Shown: piece by piece, positions 36,046 to 44,841 of the stretch
Layout: each line of letters starts with the position of its first letter
How positions within the stretch are numbered: the first letter of the stretch is position 1
Assembly: GCF_003385515.1 (NCBI RefSeq)
Contig: NZ_QNVT01000009.1
Location: 1-64,000 of the forward strand
Length of the DNA: 64,000 nucleotides
From: Chryseobacterium pennae
Lineage (GTDB): Bacteria; Bacteroidota; Bacteroidia; Flavobacteriales; Weeksellaceae
Direction: 5' to 3'
The notes under the pieces: model-generated
The model's database searches: none
Told to the model about the DNA's origin: nothing
The model's input: the letters and a program-made list of their open reading frames with translations, nothing else
Made by a program: the position numbers and the translations under genes

Positions 36046-36078
36046 AAACACCCGATGATTGGGGGTCATCGGGTGTTT
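36046..36078. terminator. Terminator-like hairpin, second copy
   Basis: AAACACCCGATGA pairs perfectly with TCATCGGGTGTTT around a 7 nt loop. It is 115 nt upstream of the nearest gene start, so it terminates no gene in the window. It may belong to a gene displaced by the integrase element. It shares ACACCCGA/TCGGGTGT and AGCCATA with 27567-27603. Confidence 0.7.
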
Positions 36079-36221
36079 AGCCATATTATTAACCTATTTT
36101 ATGAAAAGTATGCTCGACCGAGCAAAAAACATTGATACCTAAAATTAAATACTTTTTTTAAAATGTCAAATGATCGGATATTTGTATGTAAAAAAGATTA
36201 GTAAAAAGCAAAAATAAGCAA

Positions 36222-36237
36222 AACGGTTAAAACCGTT
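36222..36237. promoter_or_regulatory. 16 bp palindrome before the integrase
   Basis: AACGGTT and AACCGTT form a perfect inverted repeat around AA. It is a candidate operator or recombinase arm site for the integrase at 36450. Confidence 0.4.
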
Positions 36238-36449
36238 GCTATGCAGGGTTTTATAAAACAGTAGTCTTAGTTCGGAACTCGGTGTCTGATAGGTTTTGGT
36301 CATGAAAATACAAAGTTAGGTTACTAATTCATTACCGATTTATAAAGTAACCTTTCGGTATAACTGATTATATTTCAGTGTTTTGCCCTATTTTTCATAT
36401 TCCCTTGTAACTCAATACAATTTAATTTTAAACATTAAACATTTGAGTT

Positions 36450-37706
36450 ATGGAGCAGACAAAAAAATCTACGTTCAAATTACTTTTCTACCTGAAAAAG
36501 AACGAGCCGAAAAAGAATGGTAATGCTCCTATTATGGCACGCATTACCATTGATGGGACACCTAAGACTTTGGGAACTAAGTTAGAAATCAACCTCAATA
36601 ATTGGGATTTAAAGTACGGAAGAGTTGAAGGCAAGAGTGCAAAAGCACTAGGTATTAATCAAAAATTGGATAATATACGGGCACGTATCGATACCCTTTA
36701 TGAAGATATGCTGAAACACGAGGGTTTTGTAACGGCACAAAAGCTGAAGCTTGCATTTCTCGGTGTTGGTGTCATGGAAGATTCCTTGCTGAAAGTATTT
36801 AAAAAGAACAATGATGATTTTGGGAAAATGGTAGTACAAGGAGAACGCTCCGAAAGTACCTACTACAAGTACAAAATTGTCTATAACCACGTTGCTGAAT
36901 TTATCAAAAGCAGGTATCATCGTGATGACATGGCGTTCAGGGAATTGACGTGTGATTTTATCAGAGAGTTTGATTTCTTCCTTAGAATAGACAAAAAGTG
37001 CACACACAATACTGTTTGGGTATATACTATGCCACTCTATCGTGTTGCGGAAATAGCTGTCAAAAACGGTCTTATCAGGAAAAATCCTTTTGAAGATTAT
37101 GAAATATCGATGAAGGAAAATGACCGTAGCTATTTACTTAAGGAAAACGTTGAATCCCTGTTATTACACAATCCTTCAAAACAAAATTATGAAATTGTTA
37201 AGGATCTTTTTGTATTCAGCTGTTTTACAGGACTATCTTATATAGATATTAAACAACTTAAAAGTACTAACATACAATCCTTTTTTGATGGTCACGATTG
37301 GATTATAAGCCGAAGACAAAAATCCGATGTTGCCTCTAATGTTAGGCTTATGGAAATACCCAAACGTATTATTGAAAAATATAAAGGTACTACCCGAAAT
37401 GATTTTATTTTTCCTGTTCCTACAAACAAAATTTGTAACAGCCATATAGATAAACTAATTCAAGAATTAGAGATTGTTACAGAACAAAAAGTAACCTTTC
37501 ACACAGCAAGGCACACATTTGGAACAATGTTTTTAACAGAGGGTGTACCACTTGAAAGCCTCAGCAAAATGATGGGACATAAAAATATTTCTACCACTCA
37601 AATCTATGCCAAGATTACCAGTCAGAAAATCAGCAAGGATATGGATCTGGTATCGCATAAATTTGCAGGAATGGAAGCCGCATTTTCTGAAATGGAGATA
37701 CCGTAG
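36450..37706 (+). CDS. Tyrosine integrase (CTn/ICE type)
   Basis: This 418-residue protein has an N-terminal arm-binding region (LKKNEPKKNGNAPIMARITIDG near 12-33), a core-binding domain at about 105-210, and a catalytic domain. FTGLSYIDIKQL near 257-268 corresponds to the usual Arg-bearing helix, where the Arg appears replaced by Ser (GLSYID), as in other Bacteroidota conjugative integrases. HTARHTFGTMFL (His, Arg), GHKNISTTQIYAKI (His and the Tyr nucleophile) end it. It integrates or excises a mobile element. RteC genes downstream fit a conjugative transposon. Confidence 0.9.
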   Translation: MEQTKKSTFKLLFYLKKNEPKKNGNAPIMARITIDGTPKTLGTKLEINLNNWDLKYGRVEGKSAKALGINQKLDNIRARIDTLYEDMLKHEGFVTAQKLKLAFLGVGVMEDSLLKVFKKNNDDFGKMVVQGERSESTYYKYKIVYNHVAEFIKSRYHRDDMAFRELTCDFIREFDFFLRIDKKCTHNTVWVYTMPLYRVAEIAVKNGLIRKNPFEDYEISMKENDRSYLLKENVESLLLHNPSKQNYEIVKDLFVFSCFTGLSYIDIKQLKSTNIQSFFDGHDWIISRRQKSDVASNVRLMEIPKRIIEKYKGTTRNDFIFPVPTNKICNSHIDKLIQELEIVTEQKVTFHTARHTFGTMFLTEGVPLESLSKMMGHKNISTTQIYAKITSQKISKDMDLVSHKFAGMEAAFSEMEIP

Positions 37707-37966
37707 CACCGTTTCAGATGGTAATGATGGGAGCCGCTACCAAAGGAACGGAAATGATTGCCGGAGCCATGACACATGCGGCATTCAATCTTGGAAATGC
37801 CCTAGGAGCTTTTTTGGGTGGCTTTCCTATAGATGCAGGATATGATTTTAATTACTCATCCTTGGTAGGCGTATTGATGACTTTAATTGGAGTGGCACTA
37901 AATGTTTGGTACATAAAAAGACATAAAAGAAAAGAGAAAGTAAAAGCAATCGGATTTAACAACTAA
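37690..37966 (+). pseudogene. C-terminal remnant of an MFS transporter
   Basis: From about 37698 one frame reads VAPFQMVMMGAATKGTEMIAGAMTHAAFNLGNALGAFLGGFPID, then two hydrophobic helices and a basic tail (IKRHKRKEKVKAIG). This is the end of an arabinose-efflux/MFS type protein; about 85 residues remain of some 400. The integrase gene overlaps its left end. A TGA lies in frame upstream, so there is no valid start. It may mark the point of insertion or deletion of the mobile element. Confidence 0.7.
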
Positions 37967-37995
37967 ACAAATAATATTCAAAAGATAAATCAATT

Positions 37996-39009
37996 ATGAA
38001 AGCAATAGTGTTGAACAGTTTTGGAGAAGCGGATAAGGCATTTAAAACAATAGAATTGCCTACACCGAAAATCAATGATGAGGAAGTCCTTATAAAAGTG
38101 AAAGCCACATCCATAAATCCCATTGACTATAAAATAAGAGGCGGACATTTACCGCATTTGGCTCCTTCCTTTCCGGCAATTCTCCATGGGGACGTATCGG
38201 GAATAGTGGAAAAAACAGGGGCCAACGTTACGGCGTTTCAGGTTGGGGATTATGTTTACGGCTGCATCGGCGGAGTAATCGGCATTGACGGGGCTTTGGC
38301 TGAATATACAAAAGCTGATTACAGATTGCTGTCCAAAATTCCAAAAAACCTGGACTTTGCAGCAGCGGCAGCTATCCCTTTGGTAGGTATTACAGCCTAT
38401 GAAGCCATTTTTCAGAGAGCTAACATACAGCCTGGTCAAAAAGTCCTGATTTATGGAGGTGTAGGCGGAGTAGGACATTTGGGCCTTCAATTTGCCAAAG
38501 CGTTGAAAGCGGAAGTTTATGCTACTGTTTCCAACGAACAGGAAGCAGCAATTGCTAAGGAATTAGGAGCGAATTATACGATTGATTACAAGAAAGAAAC
38601 CGTTGAGGATTTTGTAAATAAACACACAGATGGCAAAGGGTTTGATGTTGTCTTTGACACCATTGGAAATCAGCATTTGAAGAACAGCTTTGAAGCTGCC
38701 AAAAGAAAAGGAACAATAGTAACAACCGTATCACTGGATACCATTGATATATCACTTATTCACGAAAAGGCGCTGACATTCCATACGGTATATATGATTA
38801 TCCCTATTCTTTATAACGATGAAGCAGGAAAACGGGAACACGGACAAATCTTAAGGCACATTACTGAACTGGTGGAGCAGGGAGAAGTTAAGCCATTGAT
38901 TTATGGTGTTAAATTCACATTTGAGCAGATTGCCGAAGCCCACCAACGTGCTGAAAATGGAGGTTTAATTGGTAAGATTGTTATGATAAATAGTTCGGAT
39001 AATAATTAA
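37996..39009 (+). CDS. MDR-family NADP-dependent oxidoreductase (quinone/alcohol type)
   Basis: This 337-residue protein is a zinc-independent MDR (quinone-reductase-like). GroES-like N-half (VKVKATSINPIDYKIRGG near 33-49), cofactor motif YGGVGGVGHLGLQFAK near 153-168, KALTFHTVYMIIPILYND near 258, and GLIGKIVMI at the end. There is no zinc-site Cys cluster. It lies 29 nt downstream of the MFS remnant. A decayed copy of its C-terminal third is at 53070-53371. Confidence 0.9.
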   Translation: MKAIVLNSFGEADKAFKTIELPTPKINDEEVLIKVKATSINPIDYKIRGGHLPHLAPSFPAILHGDVSGIVEKTGANVTAFQVGDYVYGCIGGVIGIDGALAEYTKADYRLLSKIPKNLDFAAAAAIPLVGITAYEAIFQRANIQPGQKVLIYGGVGGVGHLGLQFAKALKAEVYATVSNEQEAAIAKELGANYTIDYKKETVEDFVNKHTDGKGFDVVFDTIGNQHLKNSFEAAKRKGTIVTTVSLDTIDISLIHEKALTFHTVYMIIPILYNDEAGKREHGQILRHITELVEQGEVKPLIYGVKFTFEQIAEAHQRAENGGLIGKIVMINSSDNN

Positions 39010-39047
39010 TGTAGATGTTCTACATGAAAAAAACTTTTGAAATAAGA

Positions 39048-39692
39048 ATGAAAAGGTATATCGCTGAAACTCTCGGTACTTTTTGTTTGATATTTTCCGG
39101 AACAGGAGCCATCATCATTAATCAACACACAGGAGGCACTTTAGGTCATATAGGCATCTGTATTGTTTTCGGCTTAATTGTTACGGCTATGATTTATACG
39201 TTTGGCTCCGTATCAGGAACTCATATCAATCCCGCAGTTACAATCTGTTTCTGGGTAGCAGGGCTGTTTCCTGCCAAAGAAATATTGCCATACATCATCA
39301 GTCAGGTTATCGGTGCTTTTACAGCTTCAGCTTTGTTGATGTTGATGTTTCCTGAAAATGAGGGATTGGGAGGAACCTATCCCTCTGGTTCTAATGGACA
39401 ATCATTTGTATTGGAAGTCGTGTTGATGTTCATGCTGATGCTCACGATTTTATTCACAACACAAGGTTCCAAGGAAGTACAACAGTTGGCGGGGTGGGCT
39501 ATCGGTGGAGTAGTTTTGTTGGGGGCGTTGTTTGCCGGACAGATTTCTGGTGCGTCTATGAATCCGGTGCGGAGCCTTTCTCCAGCATTTTTTTCAGGCA
39601 ATATGTCATCACTTTGGGTTTATTTAACGGCTCCGACAATAGGAGCTTTGTTAGCTACATTTACCTGGAGAGCGATGAAAGAAGTGAAATGA
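39048..39692 (+). CDS. MIP-family aquaporin/glycerol channel
   Basis: This protein of about 214 residues (start MKRYIAETLGTFC at 39048; ATG at 39024 is also possible) has six helices and the two half-helix motifs: THINPAVTIC near 66-75 and SMNPVRSLSPAF near 169-180. A water-channel-type length. Arg after the second NPx is present (NPVRS), as in most aquaporins. It follows the MDR gene closely and precedes an RteC gene. Confidence 0.88.
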   Translation: MKRYIAETLGTFCLIFSGTGAIIINQHTGGTLGHIGICIVFGLIVTAMIYTFGSVSGTHINPAVTICFWVAGLFPAKEILPYIISQVIGAFTASALLMLMFPENEGLGGTYPSGSNGQSFVLEVVLMFMLMLTILFTTQGSKEVQQLAGWAIGGVVLLGALFAGQISGASMNPVRSLSPAFFSGNMSSLWVYLTAPTIGALLATFTWRAMKEVK

Positions 39693-39892
39693 ATTGAGAA
39701 ATACCGAGCAAGCTGTTCCGCAACTTATAAAATAAAGCATACTGGTTAATTCCCTGAACAAACGACATTTCTAAAAAATAGTTCGAAAATACTTGGCTAT
39801 TCTTCCATTCAACACACCGGATGATGTCTAAGTCATACGGATTTAGGTTTTCCTGTTAGTAGCCCAAACGCCAATACTTCAAAATAATTGAA

Positions 39893-40720
39893 ATGGAAAA
39901 TTTTTACAATGAAACACTATATAAGCTGGAAGCAGAAACTAAGGAATTGGAAATTGAAGCGGATTACTCCATAGAACGGATTGAAGCCGTAATAGAAATC
40001 ATTCTAAAACGTCTATCTGAAATTAAAGAACATGTTTTAAAAAAAGGGTTTAAGAATATTAGTGAGGAAATTCATTTTTTTAAATATCAGAAACCATCCA
40101 TTGTTTCCAAGCTCATCTACTATAATGCTATTTATAAAATTGAGGCAAAAAAACCTTATGGCGCAAAACCTATTAAGAAATATCTGAATGATGAACTGAG
40201 AAAGCTCAAAAAGTATTTTGACAACAACCTTGAATTTTATAAATACTACCGAACCAATAATTCTTTTATTGACGAAAAACTCTTTGTAAGGAGCAAATAC
40301 GATATTAAGCTAAGCTTAGACACGTTTTATTTTGAGGCAGATCATAGTTTTTCCACTTCGCACGATTACAAAGTAGCAAAGATTATGGCGAACGACCTGA
40401 TACAAGTCTATCTTGAAGACCAGCTTCACAACACGGTATACCGAAATAAATCAACAGAGCAGCCAAAACTAAATTGGACAGGGAGCAAAACAGCATTAAT
40501 AGAATTGATTTACGCCCTACATTCGCAAGGTGTGCTTGACAATGGAAATGCAGATATTAAAATTATTGCAAAAACAATTGAACGTGCTTTTAATGTTGAT
40601 TTAGGCGACTTTTATCACACATTTATGGAAATTAAATCCCGAAAAATAAACCGTACCAAATTCCTTGACAGCCTTAGAGAAAGGCTGCTTAAAAAAATGG
40701 ATGAAGAGGACGAAATTTAG
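39893..40720 (+). CDS. RteC-family protein (copy 1)
   Basis: This 275-residue protein matches RteC: a helical N-part (EIHFFKYQKPSIVSKLIYYNAIYKIEAKKP near 63-92), FDNNLEFYKYYRTNNSFIDE near 109-128, and a C-part with WTGSKTALIELIYALHSQG near 202-220, GDFYHTFMEIKSRKINRTKFLDSLRERL near 245-272. RteC of CTnDOT activates excision genes. A second full copy is at 51912-52766. It suggests this region is part of a conjugative element. Confidence 0.9.
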   Translation: MENFYNETLYKLEAETKELEIEADYSIERIEAVIEIILKRLSEIKEHVLKKGFKNISEEIHFFKYQKPSIVSKLIYYNAIYKIEAKKPYGAKPIKKYLNDELRKLKKYFDNNLEFYKYYRTNNSFIDEKLFVRSKYDIKLSLDTFYFEADHSFSTSHDYKVAKIMANDLIQVYLEDQLHNTVYRNKSTEQPKLNWTGSKTALIELIYALHSQGVLDNGNADIKIIAKTIERAFNVDLGDFYHTFMEIKSRKINRTKFLDSLRERLLKKMDEEDEI

Positions 40721-41030
40721 TAGTCTTCTATCTTAACAGCTATTTATTGCTAGACATTAGGCAGAAATTGAAGCGTATGAAAAACGACCTTGGTTTACAA
40801 CATTTGTTCAAAAAGAATAGTCGTTTATATCAAAAGGAGTGTAATATTTTGGCAATCAATTGCAAGTATTTTAGATTAACAACTATCAACTTGATTTATC
40901 CAATAAATATTGAGACAGACTTTCTGACAAGACACTTCCGCTTCAATCCTTTAAATTCTAACTATTATAAAACATCGATATCTTTTTAAACATGTTCAAC
41001 TGATCTAGTAAAATTTATTTTGTACATTTA
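40721..41030. other. Stretch with a short conserved scrap after RteC
   Basis: A frame at 40747-40989 gives DIRQKLKRMKNDLGLQHLFKKN. After the second RteC (52829-52888) the broken frames give DIELIKNDPNLQHLVQQG. The match suggests both RteC copies carry the same decayed downstream gene. The remaining frame has no recognisable product. Confidence 0.45.
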
Positions 41031-41050
41031 CCTATCTATAGATAGATAGG
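41031..41050 (+). promoter_or_regulatory. TetR operator (perfect inverted repeat)
   Basis: CCTATCTAT and ATAGATAGG form a perfect 9 bp inverted repeat around AG. Directly left is TACATTTA, close to the -7 element, so the repeat covers the likely transcription start. The TetR gene begins 85 nt to the right. Autoregulation by TetR is the simplest reading. Confidence 0.65.
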
Positions 41051-41134
41051 TTTAAATTGATACTCTTTATTCTGATAACAGTTTAAATCCTATATATAGA
41101 GTTACAGTATTAATGATAAAATAACCGTATCAAT

Positions 41135-41692
41135 ATGAATACTAAAGAATTAATTGTAGGCACGGCCAACAAGCAACTTATTGAACGGGGTTATAATGCT
41201 TTTAGCTACAAAGCCATTTCGGAGGAAATCGGGATCAAGACCTCTTCTATACATTATTATTTTCCTACAAAGACGGATCTGGGGATATCGATCGTCCAGA
41301 GCCACTCAAAAGCCCTGGCGGATACAATTGAGAAAACCAAAGACAAAAATGCCCTTGAGAAGCTCAATAAACTTTTTCTCTATTATAAAAGGCTGGTGCA
41401 GGACGACAAGGTTTGTATCGTCAGCGCCTTAACTTCCGATATCAATACGTTAGAAGAACCATTGAGAATAGAGCTTATAAAATTTTCCAATGAAGTTATA
41501 GCCTGGACGGCTTCTATTCTGGAAGAGGGACATTCGCAAAATACTATTAAGGTAATGACCGATGTTCCTTTAAAGGCAAAGATGATCATTGCAAATCTAA
41601 TGGCATTGATACAAATAACCAGAATCGAAAAAAGTAAAGAGTCGTTCGATCAGATGACAGGCTTGATACTGGCAGAGCTTACTATCAATTAA
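41135..41692 (+). CDS. TetR/AcrR-family regulator
   Basis: This 185-residue protein has the TetR helix-turn-helix at the N-terminus: LIERGYNAFSYKAISEEIGIKTSSIHYYFPTKTDLG near residues 15-50. The C-terminal ligand domain is variable. Two hydrolase genes follow on the same strand (10 nt and overlapping). The inverted repeat at 41031-41050 is the probable operator. The inducer is unknown. Confidence 0.92.
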   Translation: MNTKELIVGTANKQLIERGYNAFSYKAISEEIGIKTSSIHYYFPTKTDLGISIVQSHSKALADTIEKTKDKNALEKLNKLFLYYKRLVQDDKVCIVSALTSDINTLEEPLRIELIKFSNEVIAWTASILEEGHSQNTIKVMTDVPLKAKMIIANLMALIQITRIEKSKESFDQMTGLILAELTIN

Positions 41693-41702
41693 AAAGTCCA
41701 AG

Positions 41703-42536
41703 ATGAAAAAGAAAATCATAGCATATGGATCTCGTGTTTTTCCGGAGACAATGGCATTTTACGCTTATAAGATCCTCACCAATCCACAGCTAAAAAAAAT
41801 ACGGTTGCATGAATCGCATGTACTGGATAAAGCCGAGAAGCAACATATCAGGTTTGGGAGATTCGACATACAGTTATACAAATGGGGCAATCCGGCAAAT
41901 GAGCTTATTTTGTTAGTCCACGGATGGGAAGGGCATTCAGGAAATTTCGCAGATATTATTACAAGGTTGGTGCATGAGGGGTATTATGTTCTGGCTTTTG
42001 ACGGGCCATCTCACGGCTATAGTACAAAAGGACAGACCAATCTGCTGGAGTTCAGTGACCTGATTATCCAAATTATAGAAACATATAGCCCAAAAAAAAT
42101 CATCAGCCATTCATTCGGGGCCGTAGTAACAACGTATGCACTGAGCAGAAGACAGCATTTAGACATCGACAAATATGTGATGATCACTACTCCCGACTCT
42201 TTTCTGGAAAGGATAAAATACATTTCATTTCAAGTAGGCATCGCTGAAAAGGCACAAAAGGCATTGATCCGCAAACTGGAACGTGAGTTAAAAACAAAAA
42301 TTCAAACAATTGCAGTGAGTGAGTTTGTCAAAAATATATCTATAAAAAATGTCCTGATCCTGCATGACAGGAACGACAAGATAATCCCTCTTAAGCAAGC
42401 AGAATTAGTGAATGAAAACTGCAAGAGTTCACAACTGGAAATAATTGAAAACACAGGCCACTATAAGATTTTAACAGAAGTCTTTGTAATGGACAAGATC
42501 GTCAAATTCCTAAAAACGTCCGATAATGATCAGTAA
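41703..42536 (+). CDS. Alpha/beta hydrolase (1)
   Basis: This 277-residue protein has the oxyanion LLVHGWEGHSGNF near residues 76-88, DGPSHGYST near 100, the nucleophile elbow SHSFGAVVTTY near 137, an acid near 228 (HDRNDKI) and the catalytic His in NTGHYKIL near 256. It follows the TetR gene by 10 nt and overlaps the next hydrolase by 11 nt. It may hydrolyse an ester whose product or substrate is sensed by TetR. Confidence 0.88.
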   Translation: MKKKIIAYGSRVFPETMAFYAYKILTNPQLKKIRLHESHVLDKAEKQHIRFGRFDIQLYKWGNPANELILLVHGWEGHSGNFADIITRLVHEGYYVLAFDGPSHGYSTKGQTNLLEFSDLIIQIIETYSPKKIISHSFGAVVTTYALSRRQHLDIDKYVMITTPDSFLERIKYISFQVGIAEKAQKALIRKLERELKTKIQTIAVSEFVKNISIKNVLILHDRNDKIIPLKQAELVNENCKSSQLEIIENTGHYKILTEVFVMDKIVKFLKTSDNDQ

Positions 42537-43398
42537 AGAAAATTTTGAAACAGTTTGTGAAGATGGAGTAAAGCTGAATGGCATCCTAATCATTCCTGAA
42601 ACACCTAAAGCTGTAATACAATTTAACTGTGGTACGGGAACAAAAAAAGAGGTGTATCTGGCATTTCTCAACTATCTGGCAGAAAGTGGTTATTTGTGCT
42701 GTTTGTGGGATTACAGGGGAAGTGGAAATTCGTCAACGGAAAATTTGGGCGAATGTGACTTTACCTTTTCCGATTACGGCACAAAGGATATGCCTGCAAT
42801 CAAAAAGTATCTAAACGAAAAATTTCCCGATCTTCCATTTCTAATTGTCGCCCATAGTGCCGGAGGACAGCAGGTTGGCTTTATGGACGATCTCGATGAC
42901 ATTAAGGGAGTGATCAATTTTGCGGTATCTTCAGGCTACTATCCCAATATGCCCTTTAAATATCGAATCAAGGCATATCTGTATTTTTATATTTTTACCC
43001 CACTCAGTGTGCTGATTGCAGGTTATGTAAAAGCAAAGCAGTTTGGGCTTATGGAAAACCTTCCTAAAAAAGTAGTTTATGAATGGCGGGACTGGCTGGA
43101 AAAAGAAAACTACTTCTTCGACAAAAATTTTTATGGAAAGACAGTTCCCATCGGACATTTCAAAAACTTCAAATTTCCAATCCATACCTATTGGACGACT
43201 GATGATACAATCTCCAATGAAAAAAATACAAAGCTATTCTGGAATAATATCCGAAGCGAAAAGGAGATTTCATATACAAGGCTTACACCCAAGGAATTTG
43301 GACTAAAAAAGATTGATCATTTCGGCTTCTTTAGAAAAATAATGAAAGACAAGCTTTGGTATGATGTAGTAACCCGATTGAACAAGCTGATCAAATAG
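42526..43398 (+). CDS. Alpha/beta hydrolase (2)
   Basis: This 290-residue protein has a strand-rich start (FETVCEDGVKLNGILI), NCGTGTKKEVY oxyanion loop near 35-45, DYRGSGNSS near 64, the nucleophile elbow VAHSAGGQQVGF near 106-117, TDDTISNEK acid near 224 and IDHFGFF with His near 265. It lies in the TetR operon, overlapping the preceding gene by 11 nt. The family includes serine-aminopeptidase-like esterases; the substrate is unknown. Confidence 0.85.
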   Translation: MISKENFETVCEDGVKLNGILIIPETPKAVIQFNCGTGTKKEVYLAFLNYLAESGYLCCLWDYRGSGNSSTENLGECDFTFSDYGTKDMPAIKKYLNEKFPDLPFLIVAHSAGGQQVGFMDDLDDIKGVINFAVSSGYYPNMPFKYRIKAYLYFYIFTPLSVLIAGYVKAKQFGLMENLPKKVVYEWRDWLEKENYFFDKNFYGKTVPIGHFKNFKFPIHTYWTTDDTISNEKNTKLFWNNIRSEKEISYTRLTPKEFGLKKIDHFGFFRKIMKDKLWYDVVTRLNKLIK

Positions 43399-43410
43399 TG
43401 CCACTTCATA

Positions 43411-43443
43411 AATCTACCTACAACAAAAGTAGATTTAGATACA
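43411..43443 (+). promoter_or_regulatory. AraC-type box 1, azoreductase promoter
   Basis: Two half-sites 21 nt apart: AATCTACCTACA at 43411 and GATTTAGATACA at 43432, joined by ACAAAAGTA. The -7-like GAATTTTG begins at 43464, 20 nt after the box. AATCTAC and GTAGATT here also form a hairpin that may end the hydrolase transcript. Confidence 0.65.
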
Positions 43444-43492
43444 TTCATCTGTTGACCTTTTTTGAATTTTGCAATATCAAATTAGTATAAAG

Positions 43493-44110
43493 ATGAACAT
43501 ATTGCAGATTACCTCCAGTATAAAAGAAAAAAACTCGCACAGCACGCGATTGGCAGGTTTGATTATCGACAAATTAAAGGGAAACACAAAAGCAACTGTG
43601 ATTACCAGAAATCTTCGTGAAACTGCATTACCACATTTCTCTGAAATTCACTTAAAAGCATTTGCAAACCATCAGGAAACCGATACGGTAGAAAAGGAAA
43701 AAATAATTCAATTATCCGATGAACTCATTCAGGAAATTCTGGATGCAAATGTAATTGTTATCGGTATTTCGATGTACAACCTTACCATTCCAACGATGCT
43801 CAAATCATGGATCGATTTTATTGCACGCATTGGAAAAACATTCCGCTACAGTCCCGAAGGCTCAGTAGGCCTTATCGAAAATAAGAAAGTATATCTCGCT
43901 ATTGCTACAGGCGATATCTATACTGTAGAAAATCAGCTTCACAATGATTTTACCGGGAACCTTATGCGGGCCCAGCTTGCATTTTTTGGAATTACAGATG
44001 TGGAAGAGTTCCGTGTAGAAGGATTAGCTATTCCAGGTATAAAAGAAACAGTTTTTGACAGGGTTGTTGAAAGTCTTGAAGAGAAATTTCGTTTGCCGGA
44101 AAATGTGTAA
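43493..44110 (+). CDS. azoR: FMN-dependent NADH-azoreductase/quinone reductase
   Basis: From the ATG at 43493 (MNILQITSSIKEKNSHSTRLAG) this has 205 residues; the earlier start adds only a spurious leader. The flavodoxin-like fold has SIKEKNSHS phosphate loop near 9-17, IGISMYNLTIPTMLKSWIDFIARIGKTFRYSPEG near 91-124 and ATGDIYT near 140. These are the AzoR marks: FMN binding, two-electron reduction of azo dyes and quinones. It is the first gene after regulatory box 1 and is followed by an OB-fold lipoprotein-like gene. Confidence 0.9.
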   Translation: MNILQITSSIKEKNSHSTRLAGLIIDKLKGNTKATVITRNLRETALPHFSEIHLKAFANHQETDTVEKEKIIQLSDELIQEILDANVIVIGISMYNLTIPTMLKSWIDFIARIGKTFRYSPEGSVGLIENKKVYLAIATGDIYTVENQLHNDFTGNLMRAQLAFFGITDVEEFRVEGLAIPGIKETVFDRVVESLEEKFRLPENV

Positions 44111-44171
44111 ACCTATTGTCTGTATAAGAAGCATACCAACAAAATCTTCCAAAAAACCCATTTTAAAAACG

Positions 44172-44606
44172 ATGAGTATCAAAATAAAAAACTTCACCCT
44201 CCAAATTGCTTTGTTGGCAATAAGCTGTCTGGGGCTAGCCTTTAGTATGGCTCCAAAAAATGACATTACGAACAAAAATGATAAAACAATGAGCCTTAAA
44301 GAACTTCACAACGCTTTTGTAAAAGATGAGAGCACAGCATTAAAAAAATATGGGGAAAAGATAGTGGAAATTCAAGGATATGTGACCTATGTCGGTCCGG
44401 ATATCTATGGACTTCCTTCCATCGAACTCTCTGATAAAAAAGCAGGAAAAACCCTTGCACTCTGTGTACTTCCTACGCTCGACTATTTAAAACTGCGAAA
44501 ATATTCGAAAGGAGAAGAACTGCTTATACAGGGAAAGGTACGTGCTTTTTGGGAAAAAGGAAGTCAGGTGGTGATCAAGGAAAGTAAAGTGCTGGAGAAA
44601 AAATAG
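44172..44606 (+). CDS. Exported OB-fold protein (tRNA_anti-like)
   Basis: From the ATG at 44172 (MSIKIKNFTLQIALLAISCLGLAF) this has 144 residues with a signal peptide. A single OB-fold follows (VKDESTALKKYGEKIVEIQGYVTYVGPD, ELLIQGKVRAFWEKGSQVVIKESKVLEKK), as in tRNA_anti-like envelope proteins of Bacteroidota. Longer starts overlap the azoreductase gene and give an implausible N-terminus. The 61 nt gap suggests it shares the azoreductase transcript. Its ligand is unknown. Confidence 0.75.
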   Translation: MSIKIKNFTLQIALLAISCLGLAFSMAPKNDITNKNDKTMSLKELHNAFVKDESTALKKYGEKIVEIQGYVTYVGPDIYGLPSIELSDKKAGKTLALCVLPTLDYLKLRKYSKGEELLIQGKVRAFWEKGSQVVIKESKVLEKK

Positions 44607-44668
44607 ATTGCTTTCAGGACATTAGACTATGAGATTTTTTTATTGCTTCAAAAATTAGAATAACCTCA

Positions 44669-44701
44669 GATTGAGATACAACAAAAGTAGATTGAGATAC
44701 A
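44669..44701 (+). promoter_or_regulatory. AraC-type box 2, alcohol dehydrogenase promoter
   Basis: Two identical half-sites GATTGAGATACA at 44669 and 44690, 21 nt apart, joined by ACAAAAGTA. The -7-like GAAATTTA begins at 44722, 20 nt after the box, the same spacing as in the other three boxes. This copy has the clearest direct repeat. Confidence 0.75.
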
Positions 44702-44841
44702 TTATTTTCTTATGGATTGCAGAAATTTACTATAGTATCCCTATCTGAAGGGATACCATTTACCGGGAGGTCATCTCTCATTACTTGAAACATATCTGCT
44801 CGGGGTTTATCAATCAGTAAAACATACATAAATTCAATATT

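Larger units (their letters stand above)
35932..36449. other. Intergenic stretch between chromosomal-type DNA and the integrase
   Basis: About 520 nt with a strong hairpin at 36046-36078 and a 16 nt palindrome at 36222-36237 (AACGGTT, AA, AACCGTT). The integrase promoter and the element's attachment site are likely here. A CAAAGTTA (TAACTTTG on the minus strand) lies near 36311. Confidence 0.5.

Noticed and set aside
40747..40989. 80-codon frame after RteC as a gene
   Set aside because: Only a short part (KNDLGLQHL) is shared with the region after the second RteC, where the frame is broken; it is better seen as a scrap.
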